Counted from the first letter of the stretch, positions 18,344-27,047 are shown. The stretch is 64,000 bases of DNA from Roseiarcus sp963809245 (GCA_963809245.1 CAWEIU010000008.1:186001-250000); one strand, 5' to 3'. Notes: generated by a model from the letters alone, not told the origin. Numbers and translations are program-made.

Positions 18344-18952
18344 ATGGGCGGCCCTCACTTCATCTTCGAGCGGGAGTTGATCGCCGGCGGCTGCGGGCGC
18401 GTCGCCGGCGTCGACGAGGTCGGCCGCGGCCCGCTCGCGGGGCCCGTCGGGGTGGCGGCGGTGATTCTCGATCTCGACGATCTGCCCGAGGGGCTCGACG
18501 ATTCGAAGGTTCTTACCGCGGAGCGGCGCGAAGCGCTGTGCGAGATCATTTTCGCCAAGGCGCTCGCCGTTTCGGTCGCCTTCGCCAGCGTCGCGGAGAT
18601 CGACGCGCTCAATATCCGCGTCGCGACGCTGCTCGCCATGGCGCGCGCCGTCAACGCGCTGAGCCTGCGCGCCGATTACGCGCTGATCGACGGCCGCGAC
18701 ATTCCCGAGGGCTTGCGCTGCCCCGCGCGCGCCGTCGTCGGCGGCGACGGGCTGTCGCTGTCGATCGCCGCCGCGTCGATCGTCGCCAAGGTCGCGCGCG
18801 ACGCGCTGATGACGCGGCTCGATTTGGCGCATCCCGGCTACGGCTTCGCCCAGCACGCGGGCTATGCGACGCGGATGCACGCCGAAGCGCTGGAACGGCT
18901 GGGGCCGACCCCGGCGCACCGGCGCTCCTTCCGGCCCGACCGGTTCCTCTAG
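18344..18952 (+). CDS. rnhB: ribonuclease HII
   Basis: A 202-residue RNase HII that removes ribonucleotides from DNA and RNA-DNA hybrids. The acidic active-site motif is in GVDEVGRGPLAGPV (about 22-35), with LDDSKVL (about 50-56) and SIVAKVARD further on. The ATG at 18344 is 1 nt after the creatininase stop. In alphaproteobacteria rnhB is often directly upstream of ccrM, as here. A weak GC hairpin (GCGCC / GGCGC arms near 18951-18974) follows the stop. Confidence 0.93.
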   Translation: MGGPHFIFERELIAGGCGRVAGVDEVGRGPLAGPVGVAAVILDLDDLPEGLDDSKVLTAERREALCEIIFAKALAVSVAFASVAEIDALNIRVATLLAMARAVNALSLRADYALIDGRDIPEGLRCPARAVVGGDGLSLSIAAASIVAKVARDALMTRLDLAHPGYGFAQHAGYATRMHAEALERLGPTPAHRRSFRPDRFL

Positions 18953-19151
18953 CGCCCTTTCGAGGGGCTTGGCGCAACCGCTAAAATTCTTTAGAAATCG
19001 TTGAAATCAAGACGTTTCTTTCGCGTCATAAAGCGTACAAAAACGAGACATCGGCGTTGTCGCGGCCCTAACGCAGCTTTTACCTAAAATGCTCACTATC
19101 GCTCCTGTCAGACGCTTTTCGCTCTGACATTCGCGTCGAGTGGTTGCGTAC

Positions 19152-20333
19152 ATGCGTGGTTTTCGTGCCGGGACGTCCGACTTCCCTGCCCAGCTTCAGG
19201 TTTCGCGTACTGGAGTCACCGAAGCTCGGCGTCCCGCCACGTTTTCCCAATCGCCCCGCGATGTGATCATTGTCGGCGATTGCGTGGCGGAGCTCGACAA
19301 GCTGCCCGCGGCGAGCGTCGATCTCGTCTTCGCCGACCCTCCCTACAATCTCCAGCTCGAGGGCTCGCTGTCGCGGCCCGACCAGAGCCTCGTCGACGCG
19401 GTCGACGACGATTGGGACAAGTTCGCGGACTTCGCGACCTACGACGCCTTCACGCGCGCCTGGCTGACCGCCGTGCGACGGGTGATGAAGCGCGACGCGA
19501 CGATCGTCGTCATCGGCTCCTATCACAACATCTTCCGTGTCGGGGCGATCCTGCAAGATCTCGGCTTCTGGATTCTGAACGACATCATCTGGCGCAAGGC
19601 GAACCCGATGCCGAATTTCCGCGGCCGCCGGTTCACCAACGCCCACGAGACGATGATCTGGGCGGCGCGCAGCGCCGACGCCAAGGCCTATACGTTCAAC
19701 TACGAGGCGCTGAAGGCCGGCAACGAGGATTGCCAGGCGCGCTCCGACTGGTTCCTGCCGATCTGCACCGGCGCCGAACGGTTAAAGGATGCCGAAGGGC
19801 GCAAGGTCCATCCGACCCAGAAGCCCGAAGCGCTTCTCCAGCGCGTGCTGCTCGCGGCCTCCAATCCGGGCGACGTGGTGCTCGATCCCTTCTTCGGCTC
19901 GGGCACGACTGGCGCTGTCGCGCGCCGACTGCGACGATCCTTCGTCGGCCTCGAGCGCGATCAGAGCTATGCCGGGGCGGCGCGCACGCGGATCGACGCC
20001 GTCGTCCCGGTCGCGCTCGAAGCGGTCGCAGCCGCGCCGACTCGCCGCAGCGCGCCGCGTGTCGCCTTCGCGAGCGTGATCGAGGCGGGACTGATCGCGC
20101 CGGGCGAGCAACTCGTCGACGCGCGGCGGCGCCACTCTGCGATTGCGCGCGCGGACGGCGCGCTCACTGTCGGCCCCGTGGTCGGCTCGATCCACAAGGT
20201 CGGCGCGCTCGTGCAAGGCCTGCCGGCGTGCAACGGCTGGACGTTCTGGCACGTCGAGCGGGCGGGCTCGCTCGTCTGCATCGACGATTTCCGCGAGAGC
20301 ATCCGCGCGACGATGCGCGAGGCGGCGGAGTAG
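19152..20333 (+). CDS. ccrM: CcrM-type adenine-N6 DNA methyltransferase (GANTC)
   Basis: A 393-residue beta-class N6-adenine methyltransferase that, by family, methylates the adenine of GANTC and times cell-cycle transcription. Motif IV DPPY is at 62-65, the SAM-binding FGSGTT motif is near 250, and the C-terminal 100 residues fit the RAMA DNA-binding domain. The ATG at 19152 is taken; an in-frame GTG at 19140 lies 4 codons upstream. A GANTC site (GAGTC, 19213-19217) falls in the 5' coding region. The 199 bp to rnhB carries the likely promoter. Confidence 0.92.
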   Translation: MRGFRAGTSDFPAQLQVSRTGVTEARRPATFSQSPRDVIIVGDCVAELDKLPAASVDLVFADPPYNLQLEGSLSRPDQSLVDAVDDDWDKFADFATYDAFTRAWLTAVRRVMKRDATIVVIGSYHNIFRVGAILQDLGFWILNDIIWRKANPMPNFRGRRFTNAHETMIWAARSADAKAYTFNYEALKAGNEDCQARSDWFLPICTGAERLKDAEGRKVHPTQKPEALLQRVLLAASNPGDVVLDPFFGSGTTGAVARRLRRSFVGLERDQSYAGAARTRIDAVVPVALEAVAAAPTRRSAPRVAFASVIEAGLIAPGEQLVDARRRHSAIARADGALTVGPVVGSIHKVGALVQGLPACNGWTFWHVERAGSLVCIDDFRESIRATMREAAE

Positions 20334-20349
20334 CGCAGCCTAAGGCGTC

Positions 20350-20430
20350 GTCATTGCGAGGAGCGAAGCGACGAAGCAATCCATCGCCAGCTTCGCGCCG
20401 ATGGATTGCTTCGCTTCGCTCGCAATGACG
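20350..20430. repeat. dispersed palindromic element, type A
   Basis: An imperfect palindrome of about 80 bp with ends GTCATTGCGAG and CTCGCAATGAC and internal arms around GAAGCAATCCATCG / CGATGGATTGCTTC. It lies between the convergent ccrM and prmB genes and may act as a two-way terminator. Related copies are at 21443, 36592 (half), 42345 and 47661. Such elements are abundant between genes in Rhizobiales genomes. Confidence 0.85.
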
Positions 20431-20459
20431 GCGTTGGATCGGACAAAACGCAGCGGTCT

Positions 20460-21410
20460 TCAACCGCGCGTCTTTCCCTTTCGCCGCCCGGCGAGATCGG
20501 CGGCGCGCACGAAGAAGACCTCGCCCTCGCTCTCCTCGGTGTCGAGCCAAATCAGGGGCACATCGGGAAATTCAGTTTCGAGCAGCGCGCGCCCGGTTCC
20601 GATTTCGCAGATCAAGGCGCCGTTCGGCGTCAGATGCGCCGGCGCTTCGCTGAGGATGCGGCGGACGATGGCGAGGCCGTCCGATCCCCCCTCGTGCGCC
20701 AACCGCGGCTCGGCGGCGTATTCGGGGGGAAAAGCGTCGACCAATTCGGCTTCCACATACGGCGGATTGGTCAGGATCAGATCATAGCGCTTGTCGCCGA
20801 GCGGCGCGAAGAGATCGCCCTGATAGAGCGAAATGCGCTCGTCGAGCCCGTGCTCCGAAACATTGCGGCGCGCGACGGCGAGCGCGTCGGGGGAGAGATC
20901 GACAGCGTCGATCTCAGCGTTAGGAAAGGTCCGCGCCACGAGAATGGCGAGCGAGCCGCCGCCGACGCAGAGATCGAGCGCGCTCTCGATCGCGTCCCTG
21001 TCCTCGATCAGCGATCCCTCGCCGACGAGGCCGCGGAACAGCAGTTCGCCGATGAAGCTGCGCGGCACGATGACGCGCTCGTCGACATAGAACGGCACGC
21101 CCTGGATATAGGCGCGGTTGAGCAAATAGGCGGCCGGCTTGCGCGACGAAACCCGCGCGTCGATCAGCCGCAACAGACGCGCGCGCTCTTCGCGCGTCAG
21201 CGCGGCGCCGAAGTATGGTTCGAGCGAATCGATCGGCAGGTGCAAGGCTTCGAGGACGATGAACGCCGCCTCGTCGACCGCATTGGTCGTGCCGTGGCCG
21301 TAGACGAGATCGGCGGCGTTGAAGCGGCTCACCGCATAGCGGAAGAGATCGCGCACCGTCGAGAAGACGGCGACGCGCTCGTCATTGTCCGGATTTTCGG
21401 ATTTCGACAT
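20460..21410 (-). CDS. prmB: 50S ribosomal protein L3 glutamine methyltransferase
   Basis: A 316-residue N5-glutamine methyltransferase of the PrmB type. The SAM-binding region LDLCVGGGSLAIL (about 145-157) and the catalytic NPPY motif (about 212-215) are clear, and the N-terminal PrmC/PrmB helical domain precedes them. It modifies ribosomal protein L3 in the family model; PrmC (release factor methylation) is the nearest alternative, but the motif LCVGGGSLAI and the IVPRSFIGEL block favour PrmB. Standalone gene, flanked by palindromic elements on both sides. Confidence 0.87.
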   Translation of the reverse strand: MSKSENPDNDERVAVFSTVRDLFRYAVSRFNAADLVYGHGTTNAVDEAAFIVLEALHLPIDSLEPYFGAALTREERARLLRLIDARVSSRKPAAYLLNRAYIQGVPFYVDERVIVPRSFIGELLFRGLVGEGSLIEDRDAIESALDLCVGGGSLAILVARTFPNAEIDAVDLSPDALAVARRNVSEHGLDERISLYQGDLFAPLGDKRYDLILTNPPYVEAELVDAFPPEYAAEPRLAHEGGSDGLAIVRRILSEAPAHLTPNGALICEIGTGRALLETEFPDVPLIWLDTEESEGEVFFVRAADLAGRRKGKTRG

Positions 21411-21442
21411 GCGATCCCTCGCGCGGCCGTTCAGATCGTGTC

Positions 21443-21531
21443 GTCATCGCGAGCGAAGCAAAGCAATCGAGTCGCGCCGGAATGTCAGCGGATCCCCGGA
21501 TTGCTTCATCGCTCCGCTTCTCGCGATGACG
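21443..21531. repeat. dispersed palindromic element, type A
   Basis: A second type A element, with ends GTCATCGCGAG and CTCGCGATGAC; inner arms contain AAGCAATC and GGATTGCTTC. It is slightly diverged from the copy at 20350. It lies between prmB and the PsiF-like gene, 32 bp upstream of the prmB start codon. Confidence 0.8.
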
Positions 21532-21599
21532 GTCGCAGCGAAAAAATGGCCGGCGTCGCCGGCCATGGATTTTTTCGAGGCCTTCTCGACCGCTCGGCC

Positions 21600-21803
21600 T
21601 CACTTGGCCTTCTTGCATTCCTCGCGGAACTTCTTGCGCTCCTTGCCGTGCAGGCCCTTGGCGTCGGCCTGCTTGGAGCACTCCGCGGCCTTCGCGGCCC
21701 TCGCCGCGGCGTCGTTGGCCGGCGCGGCGGCGTCGAGCGCAAAGGCCGAGCCCGAGACGAAAGCGCCGAGAGCGATCGCGGAAACGAAAGTCGAGATGCG
21801 CAT
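21600..21803 (-). CDS. PsiF repeat-like small secreted protein
   Basis: A 67-residue protein with a signal peptide (about 1-22, MRISTFVSAIALGAF then SAFA) and a lysine-rich mature part with the PsiF-like pattern: CSKQADAKGLHGKERKKFRE (about 42-61) and a second cysteine near the end. E. coli PsiF is phosphate-starvation inducible; that regulation is not shown here. The ATG at 21803 begins the signal peptide and has GAGAAAG upstream; the longer frame does not look like protein. Confidence 0.78.
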   Translation of the reverse strand: MRISTFVSAIALGAFVSGSAFALDAAAPANDAAARAAKAAECSKQADAKGLHGKERKKFREECKKAK

Positions 21804-21945
21804 GATTTGGATGTCTTTCTCGATTGGAGCAACTTCAGGCGCCCGCTCGGGGCAAACGCCCAAATCGATACGACCCGGAGAACGCTTATAAGTCGGCTTG
21901 GCGTTGTAGGACAAGCGCCGCGCCGAACCCTTGGCCGAACACCGC

Positions 21946-22572
21946 TCACGCGCGGTCCGCTCCCAGGCCCCCTTTGGCACGAATGAAATCGATCACCGCA
22001 TCGACCCCTTCGCCGCTCTTCATGTTGGCCATGACGAAGGGGCGCGTCTTGCGCATGAGGGCCGCGTCGCGCGCCATCACCTCGAGCGAAGCGCCGACAT
22101 AGGGCGCGAGATCGATCTTGTTGATGACCAGCAGATCGGACCGCGTGACCCCCGGGCCACCCTTGCGCGGGATTTTCTCGCCGCCCGAAACGTCGATGAC
22201 ATAGATCGTCAAATCGGCGAGCTCGGGCGAAAAAGTCGCGGCGAGGTTGTCGCCGCCCGATTCGACGAGAATGAGATCGAGCTTAGGAAAACGCCGCCGC
22301 ATGTCGTCGATCGCCGCCAGATTGATCGACGCGTCCTCGCGGATCGCGGTGTGGGGGCAGCCGCCAGTCTCGACGCCCATGATGCGCTCGGCAGGCAACG
22401 CGCCGGCCTCGACGAGGATGCGGGCGTCTTCCTTGGTGTAGATATCGTTGGTGATGGCCGCGATGTCGAACTCGCCGCTGAGGCGCTTGCACAATTGCTC
22501 CATCAACGCGGTCTTGCCGGAGCCGACGGGGCCGCCGATGCCGACGCGAAGCGGTTGCGTGGATTGGCTCAT
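21946..22572 (-). CDS. ureG: urease accessory GTPase UreG
   Basis: A 208-residue SIMIBI GTPase that, with UreF and UreD, delivers nickel to urease. The P-loop GGPVGSGKT is at 13-21, the nickel-binding CPH motif in VETGGCPHTAIR near 67-78, and the ESGGDNLAA block and NKIDLAP nucleotide motif follow. The start overlaps the ureF stop (ATGA). UreE, UreF and UreG genes are here without ureD or the structural genes ureABC, which must lie elsewhere if urease is made. Confidence 0.95.
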   Translation of the reverse strand: MSQSTQPLRVGIGGPVGSGKTALMEQLCKRLSGEFDIAAITNDIYTKEDARILVEAGALPAERIMGVETGGCPHTAIREDASINLAAIDDMRRRFPKLDLILVESGGDNLAATFSPELADLTIYVIDVSGGEKIPRKGGPGVTRSDLLVINKIDLAPYVGASLEVMARDAALMRKTRPFVMANMKSGEGVDAVIDFIRAKGGLGADRA

Positions 22573-23270
22573 GAACGGAACAACCTCGAATATTGGGTTT
22601 CGTGACGCATCGCGGCGATGTCGGAGCGGAACGCGGCGGCGCCGAGATCGTCGAGCGTCGCGCCCGCCGCCTCGTTCGCCGTCCTCTCGAGCAGAGGCAA
22701 GATTTCGGCCAGCGATTTCTGGCCGTCGGTCTGGCCGACGACGCTGAGACGCACCGCGGCCGAGACGAGATTGGCGAAGAGGGCGACGACGAACGCGGGC
22801 AACGCGCGTTCGAGCGCCATGCCGTGTCCGGCCGTCGCCGCGGCGACCGCGACCGGATAGGCGATCGCCTCGCCCTCCTGTTCAGGAAGACGCTCGAGCG
22901 CCTCGCAGCCCCAGGCCGCGCGCGCCGCGAGGCGGAAGGCCGCGCCCTGCGCCGTCGTTTCGAGCCGCCTTTCCGCCGAGCCGGCGAGGGCGACCGCCAG
23001 TTCGTTGACTTGGTTCAAAGTCCGCCAGTCCGCCGCCGCGGCCGCCCGATGGGCGATCGCAAACAGGACGGCGTCCGTCCTCGGCGCCCCGAAGGCGGCG
23101 AGATCGGCGAGCCATTCGTTGAGGGAAGCCGCGTCGGCGACGTCGCCCGCTTCGACCGCCCATTCGAGGCCGTGCGAATAGGCGAAGGAGCCGACGGGAA
23201 AAGCGGGCGAGAGCCAGAGGAAGAGCGGCAGCTCCCGCGATTTCAGCGCCTCAGCGGCGTCCGTGGTCAT
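22569..23270 (-). CDS. ureF: urease accessory protein UreF
   Basis: A 233-residue helical protein that links UreG and UreD in the urease activation complex. The early block LFLWLSPAFPVGSFAYSHGL and EWAVEAGDV (about 17-45) are typical of UreF. The ATG at 23270 starts the conserved sequence; the longer frame upstream only reads the out-of-phase histidine-rich ureE tail as a Thr/Ile-rich stretch. It overlaps the end of ureE by 20 bp. Confidence 0.92.
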   Translation of the reverse strand: MTTDAAEALKSRELPLFLWLSPAFPVGSFAYSHGLEWAVEAGDVADAASLNEWLADLAAFGAPRTDAVLFAIAHRAAAAADWRTLNQVNELAVALAGSAERRLETTAQGAAFRLAARAAWGCEALERLPEQEGEAIAYPVAVAAATAGHGMALERALPAFVVALFANLVSAAVRLSVVGQTDGQKSLAEILPLLERTANEAAGATLDDLGAAAFRSDIAAMRHETQYSRLFRS

Positions 23271-23862
23271 GAGCGTGGTCGTGATGGCCGTGATCATGGC
23301 CGTGGTGGTCATCGCCGTGATCGTGGCGCCCGTGATCATGGCCGTGGTCGTGGTGCGCGTGATCGTGGTGATCGTGGCCGTGGCCATGGTGATCGTGGTC
23401 GTGGTGATCGTGATCGTGCGCCTGCGCCAGGGCGCGCACATAGGCGCCGCCTTCCGGATTGAACGGCGCCTCGATGGCGACGACCGAGCCGCCGAGCCCG
23501 CGCGCCATGTCTTCGATCACCGGGTCGCGGCGGATGCGCAAGCTCTTGCGCAGCAATTCGGTCGGCAGGTGGCGATTGCCGAGATGCCAGGCGATGCGGG
23601 TGAGCGCGGCGTCGTCGGCGGCGCGGATTTCGACCAGGGATTCCGGCGCCGCGACGACTTCGACGATGCGGCCGTCGTCCAGCTTGAGCCCGTCGCCGGC
23701 GCGCAGCATCACCGCCTCGGTGAGGTGGAGCAGGAATTCGAGCCCGCGCACCCCTGTCATTGCGACCCGGCGCCGATAGCGCTCGTCGTAATCGAGGACG
23801 ACAGTGTCGGCCGGCTCGCCCGACCAGGCGCCTGAGGGAACGACGGTATGAGCGTGCTGCAT
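23251..23862 (-). CDS. ureE: urease accessory protein UreE with His-rich tail
   Basis: A 203-residue nickel chaperone. The body carries the UreE motif WHLGNRHLPTE (about 92-102), whose conserved histidine binds nickel at the dimer interface. From about residue 147 to the end the sequence is dominated by histidine and aspartate (repeats like DHDHHDH), a nickel-storing tail found in some rhizobial and Klebsiella UreE proteins; this one is long, about 55 residues. It is the first gene of the ureEFG run and is preceded by rnpB rather than ureC. Confidence 0.93.
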   Translation of the reverse strand: MQHAHTVVPSGAWSGEPADTVVLDYDERYRRRVAMTGVRGLEFLLHLTEAVMLRAGDGLKLDDGRIVEVVAAPESLVEIRAADDAALTRIAWHLGNRHLPTELLRKSLRIRRDPVIEDMARGLGGSVVAIEAPFNPEGGAYVRALAQAHDHDHHDHDHHGHGHDHHDHAHHDHGHDHGRHDHGDDHHGHDHGHHDHAHDHGRR

Positions 23863-23938
23863 CGATATTCCTCTCAGGGCGGTCGGCGGTCGCGTAGACG
23901 GGACACGGGCGGCCGCCTGCCGCCCTGAAATGAAAAAA

Positions 23939-24348
<410 letters not shown>

Positions 24349-24354
24349 GGCTAG

Positions 24355-24384
24355 CCCATAGGCTCGCCGGACCGCCCAGGTCAA
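24355..24384 (-). promoter_or_regulatory. candidate sigma-70 promoter of rnpB
   Basis: On the minus strand a TTGACC box (24379-24384) and TATGGG box (24355-24360) are separated by 18 nt, and the P1 5' end of rnpB begins 6-7 nt further on. Spacing and position both fit a housekeeping promoter; the -10 box is imperfect. Confidence 0.6.
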
Positions 24385-24490
24385 GAGAGCGTCGCGCGGG
24401 CGCTTGCCATGCGAGATCGAGACACCGCAAATCACCGGCTAGGGCGTTCATGTAAGAACGCGATGCGACGGGTTCGCGCGCCTGGTCGGC

Positions 24491-24805
24491 TCAGGAGCCG
24501 GTTCTGCCCCATGCCGGAGAATCAAGCCTTTTCAGCCGCGACCCCATGGCGGGCCGCCGCTCGCAGGCCCGCAGTCTCGCCTCGGCGGCTCGAACCGCGA
24601 GGATGTGCGTGGGGTCTTCGCTCAGGGGAAGGGCGGTTGCGTCGCGCACGTCCTGCGGGCTCAGACCGATGTCCGCCAGTTCCCGGACATTCATCGCCGC
24701 CAGTTGCGCCATGACGGCGCGCGCCGCAACGACTCGCGCTGGCCAGAACGCGATCCGCTTGCATAGAGCGAGAAATTCCGCGGCGATCGAACCAAGCCTC
24801 GACAT
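24491..24805 (-). CDS. DUF1127 domain protein
   Basis: A 104-residue protein with a central DUF1127 (YjiS-like) segment, MAQLAAMNVRELADIGLSPQ (about 32-51). Small arginine-rich DUF1127 proteins in alphaproteobacteria affect RNA turnover and carbon/phosphate metabolism. Start ATG 24805 has a strong GGAG ribosome site. The C-terminal extension past residue 75 is longer than in most members. It is divergent from the MocR-type regulator, with a palindrome between them, and could be its target. Confidence 0.75.
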   Translation of the reverse strand: MSRLGSIAAEFLALCKRIAFWPARVVAARAVMAQLAAMNVRELADIGLSPQDVRDATALPLSEDPTHILAVRAAEARLRACERRPAMGSRLKRLDSPAWGRTGS

Positions 24806-24866
24806 GACCCATTCTCCTTCGCCTCCATCGTCGCGAGATCCGCCTAGCGGGGCCAGGGACAATCAA

Positions 24867-24888
24867 GTACACTTTGGCCAAACTGTAC
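24867..24888. promoter_or_regulatory. 22-bp palindrome, likely MocR operator
   Basis: Two 11-nt arms, GTACACTTTGG and CCAAACTGTAC, form a palindrome with a single mismatched pair and no spacer. It lies 19 bp upstream of the MocR-type regulator start and 61 bp upstream of the divergent DUF1127 start. GntR-type winged helices bind such palindromes, so it is a strong candidate for control of one or both genes. Binding is inferred. Confidence 0.65.
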
Positions 24889-24907
24889 CTGACAATGGGG
24901 GATACAG

Positions 24908-26329
24908 ATGCTGGACCGACCGCCCGAGGGGGAGCGTGCGCCGAGCCGTGTCGGGGCGGTGATGGCTTCGCTCAAAAGCCGCATCGACGCCCGCGCGCTC
25001 GCTCCGGGCGCTCGGCTGCCGTCAGTCCGGGCGCTTGCAACGAGTCTGGGGGTGTCGAAATCGACCGTGGTCGAGGCCTACGACCGATTGGTCGCCGAGG
25101 GCGCGGTCGTCGCCCGGCGCGGCTCGGGGTTCTTCGTCGCCGGCCGCACCCGCCCCCTCGTGCTGGCGCGCGCGGTGGAGCGGCGGGAGCCGGTGGCGGA
25201 CTGGCTATGGTCCATTCGCGCGTCGCTCGAAGCGGACCCCAATCTCATTCAGCCAGGGGCGGGATGGCTGCCCGAATCGTGGATGCCGGAGGTCGGCATG
25301 CAGCGCGCGCTGCGGGATCTCGCGCGCGACCGCGAATTTCACAGAACGCAATATGATTCGCCGATCGGCTTTGCGCCGCTCCGTCAGCAGCTCGCCGTCC
25401 GCATGGCGGAGCGCGGCGTCGCCGCGTCGCCGGACCAGATCGTGCTGACCGATTCCGGCACCCATGCGGTCGATCTTGCGATGCGCTTCCTTGTCCAGCC
25501 CGGCGATACGGTGGCGGTGGACGACCCGAGCTACTTCCGCATGCTGCCCCTGCTCAGCGCGCATCGGGTCAACGTCGTCGCCGCGCCGATGACCCGCGAG
25601 GGACCCGACATCGAGGCGCTCGAAGGACTGTTCGCCGCCCACGCGCCGCGCCTCTATCTGACCATCGCGGGTCTCAGCAGTCCGACCGGGGCCGCGCTAT
25701 CGGCCGCGGTCGCGCACCGAGTGTTGAAGCTCGCCGAGCGCCACGATGTCGTAATCATCGAGGACGAGATATTCGCCGATTTCGAGCCGGGGGCGCCGGC
25801 CGCGCGCCTGGCCGGTTTCGACGGGCTCGACCGGGTCATCCAGGTCGGCAGCTATTCGAAGACGATTTCGGCAGCTCTGCGATGCGGCTATCTCGCCGCG
25901 CGGCCGGACTGGATCAACTCGATCGTCGATCTGAAGCTTGCGGTCTCCCTGAGCAGCGGACATTTCGCCGCAGCCTTCCTCCATCGCGTCCTGACCGAGG
26001 CGGGCTATCGGCGGCATCTCACGGCTTTGCGGGCGCGGCTCGCCGATGCGATGGGACGCACCCTCACGCGATTGAAGGCGGCCGGTCTGACGCCTTGGAT
26101 CGAGCCGGCTGGCGGAGCCTTCATCTGGGCGCGCCTGCCGGACGGGCTCGATGCGACGACGATCGCGCGCTGCGGACTCCATAGCGGCGTCGCCTTCGCG
26201 CCTGGCCCGGTCTTCAGCGCCTCCTTGGAGGCGAGCAGCTTTCTCCGCTTCAACGCCGCGACCAGCCTCAATCCGCGCGCCTTCGAAGTGCTCGAAGAGG
26301 CTATGGCGGCCGCTGGAAAATTCACTTGA
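24908..26329 (+). CDS. MocR-type (GntR/aminotransferase) transcription regulator
   Basis: A 473-residue fusion of a GntR winged helix (about 15-80; RALATSLGVSKSTVVEAYDR matches the recognition helix region) and a fold-type I aminotransferase-like domain (about 110-470). The PLP lysine is in GSYSKT (Lys318), and the IIEDEIFADF acidic pocket motif is at about 283-292. MocR proteins sense PLP or aminated effectors (PdxR, GabR, TauR). No vitamin B6 or GABA gene is adjacent, so the effector is unknown. A near-perfect palindrome lies just upstream. Confidence 0.9.
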   Translation: MLDRPPEGERAPSRVGAVMASLKSRIDARALAPGARLPSVRALATSLGVSKSTVVEAYDRLVAEGAVVARRGSGFFVAGRTRPLVLARAVERREPVADWLWSIRASLEADPNLIQPGAGWLPESWMPEVGMQRALRDLARDREFHRTQYDSPIGFAPLRQQLAVRMAERGVAASPDQIVLTDSGTHAVDLAMRFLVQPGDTVAVDDPSYFRMLPLLSAHRVNVVAAPMTREGPDIEALEGLFAAHAPRLYLTIAGLSSPTGAALSAAVAHRVLKLAERHDVVIIEDEIFADFEPGAPAARLAGFDGLDRVIQVGSYSKTISAALRCGYLAARPDWINSIVDLKLAVSLSSGHFAAAFLHRVLTEAGYRRHLTALRARLADAMGRTLTRLKAAGLTPWIEPAGGAFIWARLPDGLDATTIARCGLHSGVAFAPGPVFSASLEASSFLRFNAATSLNPRAFEVLEEAMAAAGKFT

Positions 26330-26644
26330 GAGGCGTCAAGGGCGCGGCGAGGGCGCATCGCTCGCGCCAATTCGCAGCCATGGCGTGTCGTCGCGGCCAC
26401 GCCTCGGATAAAAACGCAATGCGACGGCGCCGCACGCGCCGATCGGAGCCTCTGCGCCTCATTCGCGGCCTTATTTCTGCCTACTGGCGCCATACGGCCC
26501 GCGGGCTGGAATTCACTTGAGGTTCACCAATCCTGTGGCATTTGTGCCTATGGGGGCTGGGGATCAGCGGCTGCGCTACGCGGCCCGGACGGTAACAGCA
26601 GCGATGGCGCGCGAGCTTCGCACGCCGACGGGGAGAGGCAAAGA
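26330..26644. other. 315-bp intergenic region without a clear gene
   Basis: Between the MocR-type gene and the glycine-zipper gene I find no convincing coding sequence or RNA. The 13-nt string AATTCACTTGAGG recurs: once at the MocR stop (from about 26318, with one base difference) and once near 26511. A GGGGAGAGGC ribosome-site region precedes the ATG at 26645. The promoter of the lipoprotein gene should be here, but no clear boxes stand out. Confidence 0.5.
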
Positions 26645-26962
26645 ATGAAGAAGGTTGTTTTCCTATCGCTGGCCATAGCCACGGCCATGCCCCTTGCGGC
26701 TTGCGATACGCCGCAGGGCCAGAACGCGGCCGGCGGCGCCGTGCTCGGCGGCGCGACCGGCGCGCTGCTCGGGGGCGCGCTGACCGGCCATGCCGGCGGC
26801 GCACTTGCCGGCGGAGTCGCCGGCGCCGCCACCGGCGCCATGATCGGCGCCGCTTCGACGCCGCCCGGCCCTGGCTATTATCCGCCGCCGCCTCCGCCGC
26901 CGCGCTGCGCCGAGTGGGGTTACGACTATTACGGCAACCGCGTTTGCCGCGGCTGGTATTGA
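26645..26962 (+). CDS. glycine-zipper outer-membrane lipoprotein
   Basis: A 105-residue protein with a lipoprotein signal (LAAC lipobox, Cys20 as the lipidated residue) followed by a Gly/Ala-rich glycine-zipper (about 29-70) and a proline-rich, aromatic C-terminus (GYYPPPPPPP, then WGYDYYG). It resembles YMGG/OmpA-like glycine-zipper proteins of Rhizobiales. Likely an envelope-stress or outer-membrane-associated lipoprotein; function unproven. An 11-bp GC hairpin lies 12 nt after the stop. Confidence 0.8.
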   Translation: MKKVVFLSLAIATAMPLAACDTPQGQNAAGGAVLGGATGALLGGALTGHAGGALAGGVAGAATGAMIGAASTPPGPGYYPPPPPPPRCAEWGYDYYGNRVCRGWY

Positions 26963-26974
26963 GCCAACGCCTTT

Positions 26975-26999
26975 GCCCTCCGCCCCGCGGGCGGAGGGC
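26975..26999 (+). terminator. strong GC hairpin after the lipoprotein gene
   Basis: A perfect 11-bp stem (GCCCTCCGCCC / GGGCGGAGGGC) with a 3-nt loop lies between the lipoprotein stop and the amidase start at 27048. No U-rich tail follows, so it is an atypical terminator or an attenuator/RNA-stability element that lets the small lipoprotein message accumulate over the amidase message. Confidence 0.5.
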
Positions 27000-27047
27000 C
27001 CGCCCAAAACCGCTCCGCTTGACGCCCCGACGCTTGATGCGGGCCGC

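Noticed and set aside
18953..19151. CtrA-binding site upstream of ccrM
   Set aside because: A CTAAA-N4-TTTAG palindrome is present near 18991, but it does not match TTAA-N7-TTAA, and no other CtrA half-site stands out.
23263..23835. Valine-rich frame opposite ureE
   Set aside because: It is the mirror of the histidine-rich UreE tail and has no domain-like sequence.
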